Assembly (NCBI RefSeq): GCF_014649775.1
Contig: NZ_BMTR01000001.1
Coordinates: 62,001-126,000 of the forward strand
Reading direction: 5' to 3'
Length of the DNA stretch: 64,000 bases
Origin: Streptomyces longisporoflavus
Lineage (GTDB): Bacteria; Actinomycetota; Actinomycetes; Streptomycetales; Streptomycetaceae
Part shown: one piece after another, positions 17,732-26,216 of the stretch
Layout of the letters: each line of letters opens with the position of its first letter
How positions within the stretch are numbered: position 1 is the stretch's first letter
Program-made: the position numbers and the translations under genes
The notes under the pieces: generated by a model
What the model was told of the DNA's origin: nothing
Databases searched by the model: none
The model's input: the letters and a program-made list of their open reading frames with translations, nothing else

Positions 17732-18403
17732 TCAGTCGCTCTCCGGTCGGCGCGCCGTGCCGAGCACGCAGTACGAAGAGGGCAGCCGCGGGCCCTTCGG
17801 GGGCACCAGGAACCGCCTGTAGGGGCCGAGTTCGAAGCCCGCGGCGCGCAGCGCGTCCACCGTGTCGCGCGAGACGTGACAGCCGCCGAACAACAGGGGC
17901 CAGAGCGTGCGGTCCAAGGCGCGCTGAGCGGTCGCCATGGCCGCGCCCGGCGCCACACCGTGCTCGAAGAACCGCAGCTCGCCGCCGGGGCGCAGGACAC
18001 GCCGCAACTCGCCGAGGGCGCGGGGCACGTCGCGCACGCTGCACAGCACAAGCGAGGCCACGGCTCCGTCGAAGGCCTCGCTCTTGACGGGCAGCGCCTC
18101 CGCGGCGCCGGGCACGACGTCGACCGGTACGTCGGCCCGCACGGCGGCGGACGCGGCCAACTGCCGCAGGGTGCGCTCCGGTTCGATCGCCACGACCTCG
18201 GAGACCGCCGTCGGGTAGTGCGCGAAGTTCAGGCCGTTCCCCGCGCCGACCTCGATCACCCGGCCGGACAGGCCGCCGAGCAGCTCCTTGCGGAACGCGC
18301 CGATCATGCGCTCTGCGGCCACGCTCTGGCGGGCGTAGAAGCGGGCGAAAACGGGGTGGTGCACGGCGTCACGGGACGCGGCCTTGGGGGAGCGAGGTGA
18401 CAT
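17732..18403 (-). CDS. Class I SAM-dependent methyltransferase (UbiE/Methyltransf_11 type)
   Basis: A 223-residue cytoplasmic protein with the SAM-binding motif I VIEVGAGNGLNF (about 50-61), an acidic motif AIEPERTLRQ, and the post-motif VLCSVRDVPRALGELRRVLRPGGEL (read in two parts), typical of small-molecule methyltransferases. A start at 18403 is chosen because GAGGAGGG lies just upstream; the frame is open for another 140 codons but this reads as GC-rich shadow. Substrate unknown. The short gap to the convergent VOC gene gives no functional hint. Confidence 0.85.
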   Translation of the reverse strand: MSPRSPKAASRDAVHHPVFARFYARQSVAAERMIGAFRKELLGGLSGRVIEVGAGNGLNFAHYPTAVSEVVAIEPERTLRQLAASAAVRADVPVDVVPGAAEALPVKSEAFDGAVASLVLCSVRDVPRALGELRRVLRPGGELRFFEHGVAPGAAMATAQRALDRTLWPLLFGGCHVSRDTVDALRAAGFELGPYRRFLVPPKGPRLPSSYCVLGTARRPESD

Positions 18404-18512
18404 GGGCCCTCCTCGACGGGGCGAGCGGTTACCGCAATGCTGCCCCGCCGGCACCGGTTTCCCCCACGCGGCGGGCCGGACGTTACGCCGTATCCGCCCG
18501 AGGGTGCGGGGC

Positions 18513-18571
18513 AACGAGGGGGGAGCGGCAGCGGAGCCGTACGGGAACGAGGGGGAGCGGCAGCGGGGCCG
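18513..18571. repeat. Pair of G/A-rich direct repeats upstream of the methyltransferase
   Basis: Two copies of an AACGAGGGGG-AGCGGCAGCGG-GCCG unit, about 27 and 26 bp long, start at 18513 and 18546 (33-bp period). They lie in the 199-bp gap between the bioD stop and the methyltransferase start. The gap otherwise shows no gene. Confidence 0.5.
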
Positions 18572-18602
18572 CGCGGAACGCAGCCGCCCCCCGGCCCGCG
18601 TC

Positions 18603-19409
18603 TCAGCTCTCCCGCGTCTCCGGGGCCCGCGGTGCGTGCGAGGCCCGTGAGTCCTGCGGTGTGCGCGAGGCATCCGGGGCCTGCGGGGCATCCGGGGCCT
18701 GCGCCGTCCTGAACGCCTCGCTGTCCCAGGCGCCCCCCAGCTCCGGCCCCAGCCAGCCCCCGGCCGCTGCGCGGAAGGCGGCCGGCGTGAGCGTGCCCGC
18801 GCCCTCGGGGATCGCGCCGAGCAGCGGCGCACCCGCGGCCCTCGGCAGGTCCGCGAGGTTGCAGCGCGATGCCAGGTCCGGGGCGGCGGGCCAGCTGCCC
18901 ACCGTCACGCCCAGGGGCGTCAGGGCCCGGGCACGCAGGGCCTCCGCGGTGAGTGCTGTCGTGTTCAGGGTGCCGAGACCCGCAGGCGCGACCACCAGGA
19001 CCGGCGCCGTGAGGAGGCGGGCCGCGTCGGCGAGGGTGGCGCCCTCGTCGTCGTAGTGCACGAGCAGACCGCCCGCGCCCTCGACCAGGACCAGGTCGTG
19101 CCCGGCCGCCAGCTTCTGCGCGGCCTCCGCCACTTCGTACGGCCTGACCGGTGCCATGCCCGCCCGCCGTGCGGCGGTGTCGGGCGCCAACGGCTCGGGG
19201 AATCGGGCGAGTTCGAGGGTGGTGATCCCGTCGCCCGCGAGGCGCGTCACCTCTTGCGCGTCGCCCGGCTCACCGGGCGCCACCCCCGTCTGTGCGGGCT
19301 TGAGCACCGCGACGCTGCGTCCCGCGGCGAGCGCGAGGGCGGCGACGGCGGCCGTCGTGACCGTCTTGCCGATCTCGGTGCCGGTTCCGGACACCACGAT
19401 GACCGTCAT
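18603..19409 (-). CDS. bioD: Dethiobiotin synthetase
   Basis: A 268-residue BioD: it catalyses ATP- and CO2-dependent closure of the ureido ring of 7,8-diaminopelargonate. The P-loop VSGTGTEIGKT is at residues 5-15, the substrate Lys lies in VLKPAQTG, and VEGAGGLLV is the second nucleotide/Mg motif. The C-terminal 35 residues are a variable extension with repeated APDAPQAPDASR-like segments; E. coli BioD is about 225 residues. The gene begins 6 bp after bioA in the operon bioB-bioA-bioD. Confidence 0.95.
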   Translation of the reverse strand: MTVIVVSGTGTEIGKTVTTAAVAALALAAGRSVAVLKPAQTGVAPGEPGDAQEVTRLAGDGITTLELARFPEPLAPDTAARRAGMAPVRPYEVAEAAQKLAAGHDLVLVEGAGGLLVHYDDEGATLADAARLLTAPVLVVAPAGLGTLNTTALTAEALRARALTPLGVTVGSWPAAPDLASRCNLADLPRAAGAPLLGAIPEGAGTLTPAAFRAAAGGWLGPELGGAWDSEAFRTAQAPDAPQAPDASRTPQDSRASHAPRAPETRES

Positions 19410-19415
19410 GTCTGC

Positions 19416-20741
19416 TCAGCCCTCCTTCGCCGCCGCGCACACCGCGCGCCCGATCCGTGCCACGTCGTCGTCGCTCGTGATGAAGGGCGGCATCGTGTAG
19501 ATGAGGTCGCGGAACGGCCGCACCCACACCCCTTCGCGCGTCGCGGCGCGCGTGGCCGCCGCCATGTCCACGTCGTGGTCGAGCTGTACGACGCCGATCG
19601 CGCCGAGGACACGTACGTCCCGGACGCCCGGCAGCCCGGCCGCCTCGGCCAGCGTGCCGCGCAGGCCCGCCTCGATGCGCTTGACCTCGATCTGCCAGTC
19701 CTGCCCGAGCAGCAGCTCGATCGAGGCACAGGCCACCGCGGCGGCGAGCGGATTGCCCATGAACGTCGGGCCGTGGGCCAGGACCGGCACCTCGCCCCGC
19801 GAAATGCCGTCCGCCACCCGCGAGGTGCACAGCGTGGCCGCCAGCGTCAGATAACCGCCGGTCAGCGCCTTGCCCAGGCACATCACATCGGGTGTGACGC
19901 CCGCGTGGTCCGCGCCGAACAACGCGCCCGTACGGCCGAACCCCGTGGCGATCTCGTCGAACACGAGCAGCACGTCGTGCTCGTCGCAGGCCTCCCGCAA
20001 CACCCGCAGATACGCGGGGGAGTGGAACCGCATACCGCCCGCGCCCTGTACCACCGGCTCCACGATCACACCGGCCAGTTCGCCGGCGTGGCGCCCGATC
20101 ATCTCGCGCAGATGGTCGGCGTACGCGTCGTCGTACGCCTCGTATCCCGCGGGCGGCGCGTCCGCGAACACCTGCTGCGGCAGTACTCCCTGCCACAGTT
20201 CGTGCATGCCGCCCTCGGGGTCGCACACCGACATGGGCTGCCAGGTGTCCCCGTGGTAGCCGCCGCGCCAGGTCAGCATGCGCCGCTTGGCCGGGCGGCC
20301 GAGCGAGCGCCAGTACTGCAGACACATCTTGACCGCGACCTCGACCGACACCGAACCGGAGTCGGCGAGGAAGACATGCTCAAGGCCTTGTGGTGACATG
20401 TCGACAAGGCGCTTCGCGAGGCGGACGGCGGGCTCGTGGGTGAGCCCACCGAACATGACATGGCTCATCCGGTCCAGCTGGCCGCGCACCGCGTCGTTGA
20501 GCACGGGGTGGTTGTAGCCGTGGATCGCCGACCACCAGGACGACATGCCGTCGACCAGCTCGCCGCCGCTGCCTGCAAGCCGCAGCCGTACGCCGCTCGC
20601 CGATTCGACGACCAGGGGGTCCTGGCGGCCGGGCATCGGGCCGTAGGGGTGCCATACGTGACGGCGGTCCAGGTCAAGGAGTTCGGGCACGGAGAGGCCG
20701 GTGCGGCCGGTGAGACCGGTGCGGTCCGCGGGGTCAGGCAT
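19416..20741 (-). CDS. bioA: Adenosylmethionine-8-amino-7-oxononanoate aminotransferase
   Basis: A 441-residue class III aminotransferase that converts 8-amino-7-oxononanoate to 7,8-diaminopelargonate with S-adenosylmethionine as amino donor. Diagnostic motifs: [11 protein letters not shown] near the N-terminus, [16 protein letters not shown] (BioA-specific), [14 protein letters not shown], and the PLP lysine in [11 protein letters not shown]. The start is the ATG at 20741, overlapping the bioB stop by 8 bp, which implies coupling. The open frame further upstream is only the shadow of the bioB tail. Confidence 0.95.
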   Translation of the reverse strand: MPDPADRTGLTGRTGLSVPELLDLDRRHVWHPYGPMPGRQDPLVVESASGVRLRLAGSGGELVDGMSSWWSAIHGYNHPVLNDAVRGQLDRMSHVMFGGLTHEPAVRLAKRLVDMSPQGLEHVFLADSGSVSVEVAVKMCLQYWRSLGRPAKRRMLTWRGGYHGDTWQPMSVCDPEGGMHELWQGVLPQQVFADAPPAGYEAYDDAYADHLREMIGRHAGELAGVIVEPVVQGAGGMRFHSPAYLRVLREACDEHDVLLVFDEIATGFGRTGALFGADHAGVTPDVMCLGKALTGGYLTLAATLCTSRVADGISRGEVPVLAHGPTFMGNPLAAAVACASIELLLGQDWQIEVKRIEAGLRGTLAEAAGLPGVRDVRVLGAIGVVQLDHDVDMAAATRAATREGVWVRPFRDLIYTMPPFITSDDDVARIGRAVCAAAKEG

Positions 20742-21984
20742 TGGGCGCCAGATCCGTGCCCGCGCCCCGACGCCGTACCGCCACCAGATCGGTGCGCGCA
20801 TCGGACGTCTCGTCCCCGCCGGCATCGGTCTTCGGGGCCTGCGAAGGCGCGGAGGAACCCGCGGGCTCCGAGGAACCGCACGGCCCGCAGCCGCCCCCGG
20901 CATCGCCGTGCGAGCCGCAGCCGCCCCCGCCGTCTGCGCCGCCCGCGTGCGACCCGCACCCGGCCGCCGCGATAGCGTCCGCACGGTGCTCCGGCAGCGT
21001 CACCGTGCCGGCGCCCTCGACCTCGAAACCGGCGTCAGCGATCATCTCCAGGTCGGTCTTGCCGGCCTGGCCCTCGCTGGTGAGGTAGTCGCCGAGGAAG
21101 ATCGAGTTGGCCAGGTGCAGGGCGAGCGGCTGCATCGAGCGCAGGTGCACCTCGCGGCCGCCCGCGATGCGCACCTCCACGTCGGGGCAGACGAAGCGGA
21201 CCATCGCCAGGATGCGCAGGCAGCGCTGCGGGGTGAGGTTCCACTCCTTGGCCAGCGGGGTGCCCTCGAAGGGGATCAGAAAGTTGACCGGCACCGAGTC
21301 GGGGTCGAGGTCGCGCAGCGCGTAGACCACGTCCACCAGGTCCTCGTCCGTCTCGCCCATGCCCGCGATCAGACCCGAACAGGCGGAAAGGCCCGCGGCC
21401 TGCGCCTGCTGCACGGTGTCCACGCGATCGGCGTACGTGTGGGTCGTGGTGATCTCGCCGTACGTCGCCTCGGACGTATTGAGATTGTGGTTGTACGCGT
21501 CCGCGCCCGCCGTGCGCAGCTTGTCCGCCTGGCCCGCGGAGAGCAGCCCGAGGCACGCGCACACCTCGATGCCTTCGTTCTGCTCCTTGATCGCCTCGAT
21601 GGTCCGCGAGACCCGGTCGACGTCACGGTCGGTCGGACCGCGTCCGCTGGCGACCAGGCAGACCCGCTTGGCGCCGCCCGCCACCCCGGCCGCCGCGGCC
21701 TGCGAGGCCTCGTCGGGCTTCAGCCAGGTGTACTTGAGGATGCCGGCCGTCGAGCCCAGACGCTGGGAACAGTACGAACAGTCCTCCGGGCAGAGGCCCG
21801 ACTTGAGATTGACCAGATAGTTGAGTTTCACCCGTCGCCCGAACCACTGCCGCCGTACCTTCCCGGCGGCGGCAACCACGTCGAGCAGCTCGTCGTCAGA
21901 GGTGGCCAGTACGGCCAGCGCCTCTTCGCGGGTCGGCAGCTCGCGCCGAAGCCCCTTGTCCACCAGCGTGTTCAGCAGATCCAT
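20734..21984 (-). CDS. bioB: Biotin synthase (radical SAM) with Cys/His-rich tail
   Basis: A 416-residue BioB inserting sulfur into dethiobiotin. The radical-SAM cluster ligands are C65-x3-C69-x2-C72 ([14 protein letters not shown]); YNHNLNTS and [10 protein letters not shown] are further family motifs. The core ends near residue 342, close to the length of E. coli BioB. A 74-residue tail follows, starting with four Cys and two His in glycine-rich context ([21 protein letters not shown]), a likely metal-binding appendage, then a disordered segment. The start ATG at 21984 has AAGGAT upstream. It heads the bioB-A-D operon and is divergent from bioF. Confidence 0.95.
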   Translation of the reverse strand: MDLLNTLVDKGLRRELPTREEALAVLATSDDELLDVVAAAGKVRRQWFGRRVKLNYLVNLKSGLCPEDCSYCSQRLGSTAGILKYTWLKPDEASQAAAAGVAGGAKRVCLVASGRGPTDRDVDRVSRTIEAIKEQNEGIEVCACLGLLSAGQADKLRTAGADAYNHNLNTSEATYGEITTTHTYADRVDTVQQAQAAGLSACSGLIAGMGETDEDLVDVVYALRDLDPDSVPVNFLIPFEGTPLAKEWNLTPQRCLRILAMVRFVCPDVEVRIAGGREVHLRSMQPLALHLANSIFLGDYLTSEGQAGKTDLEMIADAGFEVEGAGTVTLPEHRADAIAAAGCGSHAGGADGGGGCGSHGDAGGGCGPCGSSEPAGSSAPSQAPKTDAGGDETSDARTDLVAVRRRGAGTDLAPNA

Positions 21985-22052
21985 GGCGCCGATCCTTACG
22001 TACGAGAGGCTCCCTTTCCAAGGAGACTTCGCACAACAGAAACGCTGAGAGG

Positions 22053-22068
22053 TGTGGGTATTGCCACA
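22053..22068. promoter_or_regulatory. Dyad TGTGG-N6-CCACA in the bioB/bioF divergent region
   Basis: A perfect 5-bp dyad with a 6-bp spacer sits almost centrally in the 163-bp gap between bioB and bioF. A TAGGGT hexamer (22092-22097) could be the bioF -10 element. The dyad does not resemble the BioQ site I recall (TGAAC-N3-GTTAC), so a different biotin regulator or coincidence is possible. Confidence 0.35.
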
Positions 22069-22147
22069 TCCTGGCCCGGTGGCCGGACGGCTAGGGTCTG
22101 TGCACTGTCTACAAATCGGCCAGTCCTTACGACCCGGAGGAACCCCC

Positions 22148-23290
22148 ATGGCGAGCTCGCCGTTCGACTGGATCGACGAGCAGGCGAGCCTGCGCGCACA
22201 GGCCGGTCTCGTGCGCACCCTGCGCCCCCGCCCCGCCGACGCCGGCGGCCTCCTCGACCTGGCGAGCAACGACTATCTGGGCCTGGCCAGGCACCCTGAG
22301 GTCATCGAGGGCGCGGCGGCGGCGGCGCGGCGCTGGGGCGGCGGAGCGACCGGCTCGCGGCTCGTGACGGGCTCCACCGAACTGCACGCGGAACTCGAGG
22401 GCGAACTCGCCGCGTTCTGCGGCTTCGAGGCAGCTCTGGTGCTTTCCTCCGGATATGCCGCGAACCTCGCCGCCGTCACCGCGCTCGCCCCGCACGGCTC
22501 GCTGATCGTCTCGGACGCGGGCAACCACGCCTCGCTGATCGACGGCTGCCGCCTCGCGCGCGGTACGACGCAGGTGGTGCCGCACGCGGACCCCGAAGCG
22601 GTGCGCAAGACCCTCGACGGCCACGCGGGCCCCGCGGTCGTCGTCTCGGACACGGTCTTCTCGGTCGACGGTGACGCGGCTTCACTCACCGAACTCGCTT
22701 CCGCTTGCGCGGATTTCGATGCCGGACTCATCGTCGACGACGCCCACGGGCTCGGGGTGCTCGGTGACGGCGGGCGGGGCGCCCCGCAGGCGGCCGGGCT
22801 CGCGGGAACCGCCCACACGGTCGCCACGGTCACCCTCTCGAAGTCCTTCGGCAGCCAGGGCGGCGCGGTCCTCGGTCCCGCCAAGGTCATCGATCACCTG
22901 GTCAACGCGGCCCGCACCTTCATCTTCGACACGGGGCTCGCCCCTGCCGCCGCGGGTGCGGCACTGGCGGCTCTGCGGCTGCTGCGCGGGGAGCCCGAGC
23001 GCGCCGCCCGGGCCCGCGCGGTCGCGGCCGAGCTGCATGAACGCCTGACGGCGCAGGGTCTTTCGGCGGTACGCCCCGACGCCGCCGTCGTCTCGGTGCG
23101 GGCGCCGTCACCGGAGGCGGCCGTGCGGTGGGCCGCCGACTGCCGGGGCGCGGGGCTTGCCGTCGGCTGCTTCCGCCCGCCGTCGGTGCCCGACGGCATC
23201 TCGCGGCTGCGGCTGACCGCCCGCGCGGATCTCACCGACGCACAGATCGCCGATGCCGTTGGGGTGATCAGCCGCACCGCGCCGCGGTAG
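22148..23290 (+). CDS. bioF: 8-amino-7-oxononanoate synthase
   Basis: A 380-residue alpha-oxoamine synthase that condenses pimeloyl thioester with alanine. Motifs: [50 protein letters not shown] and the PLP lysine in [11 protein letters not shown]. The ATG is preceded by a strong CCCGGAGGA site. The gene is divergent from bioB-A-D and its stop directly abuts the stop of the convergent DUF397 gene. The window shows no bioC/bioH-type pimeloyl genes. Confidence 0.94.
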   Translation: MASSPFDWIDEQASLRAQAGLVRTLRPRPADAGGLLDLASNDYLGLARHPEVIEGAAAAARRWGGGATGSRLVTGSTELHAELEGELAAFCGFEAALVLSSGYAANLAAVTALAPHGSLIVSDAGNHASLIDGCRLARGTTQVVPHADPEAVRKTLDGHAGPAVVVSDTVFSVDGDAASLTELASACADFDAGLIVDDAHGLGVLGDGGRGAPQAAGLAGTAHTVATVTLSKSFGSQGGAVLGPAKVIDHLVNAARTFIFDTGLAPAAAGAALAALRLLRGEPERAARARAVAAELHERLTAQGLSAVRPDAAVVSVRAPSPEAAVRWAADCRGAGLAVGCFRPPSVPDGISRLRLTARADLTDAQIADAVGVISRTAPR

Positions 23291-23515
23291 TCACCTGAGG
23301 CCGCGGACGAAGGCCTCCCAGGTCGCGGACGAGAAGAGCAGGGCGGGCCCCGCCGTGTTCTTCGAATCGCGCACGGCGAGCAGCCCCCGCTTCGGCCCTG
23401 AAGCGAGCGAGGCTGTCTCCACGCAGTTGTTCATGCCGTTGCTGCGGCTGCTGCGCTGCCACCGTGCGCCGTGCAGAGAGGTGCTTGAAGGTACGTACCG
23501 AGGCAGTGCAGTCAT
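23291..23515 (-). CDS. DUF397-domain protein
   Basis: A 74-residue DUF397 protein; the family core WQRSSRSNGMNNCVETA and the later VRDSKNTAGPALLFSSATWEAFV are clear. These small proteins accompany XRE-DUF5753 regulators in Streptomyces (WhiJ/AbaA-type loci) and are thought to modulate them, perhaps like antitoxin or anti-repressor partners. It begins 9 bp after the stop of the XRE gene with AGGGGG as ribosome-binding site. Its first 15 codons use A/T-ending codons unusually often. Confidence 0.9.
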   Translation of the reverse strand: MTALPRYVPSSTSLHGARWQRSSRSNGMNNCVETASLASGPKRGLLAVRDSKNTAGPALLFSSATWEAFVRGLR

Positions 23516-23524
23516 GGTGCCCCC

Positions 23525-24385
23525 TTACGCGCCGTCACATATCCCGGCGATGTGATCCGTTGATTCCTCGGGTGAAAGTGCCTTTGTCCGAAGGGAGTTG
23601 AAGGCATCCGTGTACGCCTGGAGGTCCTCTCTCCGTTCGAGGTAGAGGCTACTCGTCAAGTGGTCGAGAACAACCACATCCAGATCAGAAATGTTCGTAA
23701 ATGAAAAAATAACGAAAGGCCCGATGAGGCCCACGTGCTCGCCGGCGGCGAACGGCAGGACCTGGATCCGCACGTGGGGCAGCTGCGCGGCTTCCAGCAA
23801 CCGTTTCAACTGACCGTCGAGCACCTCGCTCCCGCCCACCGGCCGGTGCAGCACCGCCTCGTCCAGGATCACGCTCAGCCGCAGCGGCGGAGCCGCGCGC
23901 AGCACGTCCTGCCGGGCCAGACGCACCTCGACCAGCGCGTTTACCTGATCGTCCGGCAGCCCGTCGAGCGCCGCGCGCGTCACCGCACGCGCGTAGTCCG
24001 GGGTCTGCAGCAGGCCGGGCACGACGGTGGTCTCAAGCGTGCGGACCCTGCAGGCCTGCGACTCCAGGCTGATGAAGTCGCGGTAGGCGGGCGGCAGCAG
24101 GTCGCGGTAGGCGTGCCACCAGTGACCGCGCCCGCCGTCCTCCTCCGAGCCCGCCAACGCGACCAGCAACTGGCGCAGGTGGGGGTCCTTCACCTCGTAC
24201 GCCCCGAGCAGCAGGCGTACGTCGGCGGCCTTGGCCCCGCTACGCCCCGTCTCGATCCGGCTGACCTTCGACTGATGCCAGCCGACCCGCTCCGCCGCCT
24301 GGCCACTGGTGAGCCCGGCGTGCGTGCGCAGCGCCCGCAGCTCGGCTCCGAGTTTGCGGCGGCGCACCGCGGGACCGTACCGCAT
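23525..24385 (-). CDS. XRE-family regulator with DUF5753 (WhiJ-like)
   Basis: A 286-residue protein: an N-terminal XRE helix-turn-helix (about 10-65, LRTHAGLTSGQAAERVGWHQSKVSRIETGR, read in parts) and a DUF5753 sensor domain (about 95-280) with the typical RTLETTVVPGLLQTPDYARAV (in parts) and VRIQVLPFAAGEH motifs. It belongs to the WhiJ-like regulators that act in Streptomyces development and antibiotic control. The last 60 codons depart from the neighbourhood codon bias: runs such as VIFSFTNIS are written with ATT, TTT, TCA and TCT, and the stop is TAA. Confidence 0.92.
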   Translation of the reverse strand: MRYGPAVRRRKLGAELRALRTHAGLTSGQAAERVGWHQSKVSRIETGRSGAKAADVRLLLGAYEVKDPHLRQLLVALAGSEEDGGRGHWWHAYRDLLPPAYRDFISLESQACRVRTLETTVVPGLLQTPDYARAVTRAALDGLPDDQVNALVEVRLARQDVLRAAPPLRLSVILDEAVLHRPVGGSEVLDGQLKRLLEAAQLPHVRIQVLPFAAGEHVGLIGPFVIFSFTNISDLDVVVLDHLTSSLYLERREDLQAYTDAFNSLRTKALSPEESTDHIAGICDGA

Positions 24386-24652
24386 GTCCTTCTCCTTCCC
24401 GGCGGAGGCTCTGTCCCGGCCTCCACCGGCCTCTCACCGGCGACAGTAGAGGAAGCGTCGACCTCGCGCCCAAATACGGTCTTCCGTAGCAGAGTTCACC
24501 GCTTCGAGCGACAGATATATGCACATCTTGATGGATGACCACCTGCGAGGGGTCCGAAGTGGCAGGCTGGCGCAAGGCACCATTCCGGGACTGTCCTCGT
24601 GCTCTTCGCTACGAGTCGGAGCCGAGCCCCGGTGGGAAAGGGACACGTCGCC

Positions 24653-25120
24653 ATGGCAGACCTTCAGGAAGCATCCGTCACCCTGCCGAGCGATCCTGCC
24701 TCGGTCTCCGCGGCCCGGAAGTACGTCTCGAACGTCCTCGCGGAGTGGGGCCTCGCGGCCGACACGGACGTGGGCGACACGATCCGGCTCATCGTCTCCG
24801 AACTCGCCACGAACGCCGTCCAGCACACCCGCGGCGAATCGCCCACCTTCACGGTCGGCATCGAGCTGGACCGCGAGGAGCAGCTGCGCATCGGCGTCAC
24901 CGACAGCCACCCCCGCTACCCCAAGCGGCTGCCCGCGGCCGTCCAGCAGGACAACGGCCGCGGCCTGGTGATCATCCGCTGGCTCACCATGGAGTGCGGC
25001 GGCCGTCTCTCGGTCACGCCCACCCCCGAGGGCGGCAAGACGGTCTGGATCGAGCTGCCCTGGACGGCGCCGGTCAGCGGCGGCGCGGCGGCCCCGTCGG
25101 CCTGGCCCTCACCCCGCTGA
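24653..25120 (+). CDS. HATPase_c ATP-binding protein (anti-sigma/RsbW-like)
   Basis: A 155-residue GHKL-fold protein with an N-box IVSELATNAVQHTRG and a G-box QDNGRGLVII; helices and strands fit RsbW/SpoIIAB-like serine kinases, but the catalytic function is unproven. It diverges from the XRE gene across a 267-bp gap, completing the triad (HATPase, XRE-DUF5753, DUF397) typical of WhiJ/AbaA-type loci. The ATG at 24653 is preferred over an upstream in-frame ATG because the conserved domain starts there. Its 3' end overlaps the convergent LysR gene by 12 bp. Confidence 0.85.
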   Translation: MADLQEASVTLPSDPASVSAARKYVSNVLAEWGLAADTDVGDTIRLIVSELATNAVQHTRGESPTFTVGIELDREEQLRIGVTDSHPRYPKRLPAAVQQDNGRGLVIIRWLTMECGGRLSVTPTPEGGKTVWIELPWTAPVSGGAAAPSAWPSPR

Positions 25121-26020
25121 GCGCCCGAAGGCGCCCCGGAGCAGCGCCCGGAAGGTGTCCGCCGCGGGATGCGGTTCGTCGGTGCGGTGGACGACCGAGA
25201 TCGTACGGCGCAGGTTCCCCGGCTCGAGGAGCCGCACCCCTACCGGCGCCGCCGGCGCCCGCGCCACCATCTCCGGGACGACGGCGATCCCGAGCCCGGA
25301 GCTGACCAGCGCGCACACCAGCGCGTAGTTCGGTGTCTCCACCAGGACCGAGGGTGTCGCCCCGGCCGCGGCGAGCGCGGACTCCACGCCCTGGCGGGGC
25401 GGATGCGCCGGCGCCACGCTGATCAGCGGGTGACCGGCGAGCTCGCTGAGGGGCAGCCGCGCCGAGGCGCTCGCGAGAGCGTGGCCGGGCGAGGTGACAA
25501 GGACCAGCTCCTCGACCAGGACCGGCTCCGCGGTCAGGGACGCGGGCAGCGGCGCCGGGGCCGTGGGCTCGTACGTGTGCGTCAGCGCCAGGTCGACCTC
25601 GCCCGCCGCCACGGCCGCCACGCCCAGCGGCGGTTCATAGCCCCGCACCGTCAGTTCGATGTCCGGGTGGGCGCGGCGGAACGCGGTCAGCGCGGGCGGC
25701 AACAGCTGGATCCCGGCATCGGTGAAGGTGCCCACGCTCAGTCTGTCGCCGGACAGGTCCGCAAGCTGGGCCAGTTCGTGCCGGGCCTGCTCCATCTCGT
25801 CGAGGACCCGGCGGGCCCGGGCGAGCAGCAGTTCGCCCGCGCCGGTGAGCCGTGCCCCGCGGTGATGCCGGACCAGGAGCGGGGCGCCCGCCTCGCGTTC
25901 GAGCTTGGCCAGCTGCTGGGAGAGTGCGGGCACGGTGTAGCCGAGGCGTTCGGCTGCGCGGGTGATCGACCCGGCCTCGGAGACCGCCACCAGTGCGGCG
26001 AGCCGCGTCGGGTCGTACAT
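25109..26020 (-). CDS. LysR-family transcriptional regulator
   Basis: A 303-residue regulator with an N-terminal winged HTH (about 4-62, LAALVAVSEAGSITRAAERLGYTVPALSQQ, read in parts) and a periplasmic-binding-protein-like effector domain (about 90-298). The ATG at 26020 follows GGGAGAG; upstream codons in frame have no ribosome-binding site. Its target is unclear because no gene diverges from it. The next gene upstream, 26215-26760, runs in the same direction. A dyad at 26113-26127 is a candidate autoregulatory site. Confidence 0.9.
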   Translation of the reverse strand: MYDPTRLAALVAVSEAGSITRAAERLGYTVPALSQQLAKLEREAGAPLLVRHHRGARLTGAGELLLARARRVLDEMEQARHELAQLADLSGDRLSVGTFTDAGIQLLPPALTAFRRAHPDIELTVRGYEPPLGVAAVAAGEVDLALTHTYEPTAPAPLPASLTAEPVLVEELVLVTSPGHALASASARLPLSELAGHPLISVAPAHPPRQGVESALAAAGATPSVLVETPNYALVCALVSSGLGIAVVPEMVARAPAAPVGVRLLEPGNLRRTISVVHRTDEPHPAADTFRALLRGAFGRSAG

Positions 26021-26112
26021 GGTCTCTCCCGTTGCAGGAGCCGACGGGCTGTGGTGCCGGGCGGTGCCGTCCGTCGGCGTGGGGCTGAAGGCCCGCTTGA
26101 GGCACACTCAGG

Positions 26113-26127
26113 GTATTTGACATACCT
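26113..26127. promoter_or_regulatory. LysR-type dyad GGTAT-TTGAC-ATACC
   Basis: A perfect 5-bp inverted repeat with a 5-bp spacer lies 93 bp upstream of the LysR start codon. It is a T-N11-A-type dyad in the expected autoregulation position. Assignment to the adjacent LysR protein is inferred from proximity. Confidence 0.45.
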
Positions 26128-26170
26128 GCTGAAGGCAGAAGAACGGCGGGGGACGCCACGGCCGCGCTCA

Positions 26171-26216
26171 GCGTGCTCGGTCCGGTGCACCTCGCGTGCT
26201 CGGTCCGGTGCACCTC
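26171..26216. repeat. Perfect 23-bp tandem duplication
   Basis: The unit GCGTGCTCGGTCCGGTGCAC plus CTC occurs twice without mismatch or gap (26171-26193 and 26194-26216). The second copy runs into the stop codon of the DUF6328 gene. It probably arose by recent slippage or local duplication; each unit contains GTGC and GCAC arms that could pair. Confidence 0.75.

Noticed and set aside
24386..24652. AT-rich AGATATATGCACATCT as an operator
   Set aside because: The dyad is only four bases per arm and neither direction has a well-spaced -35/-10 pair, so it was not listed as a site.
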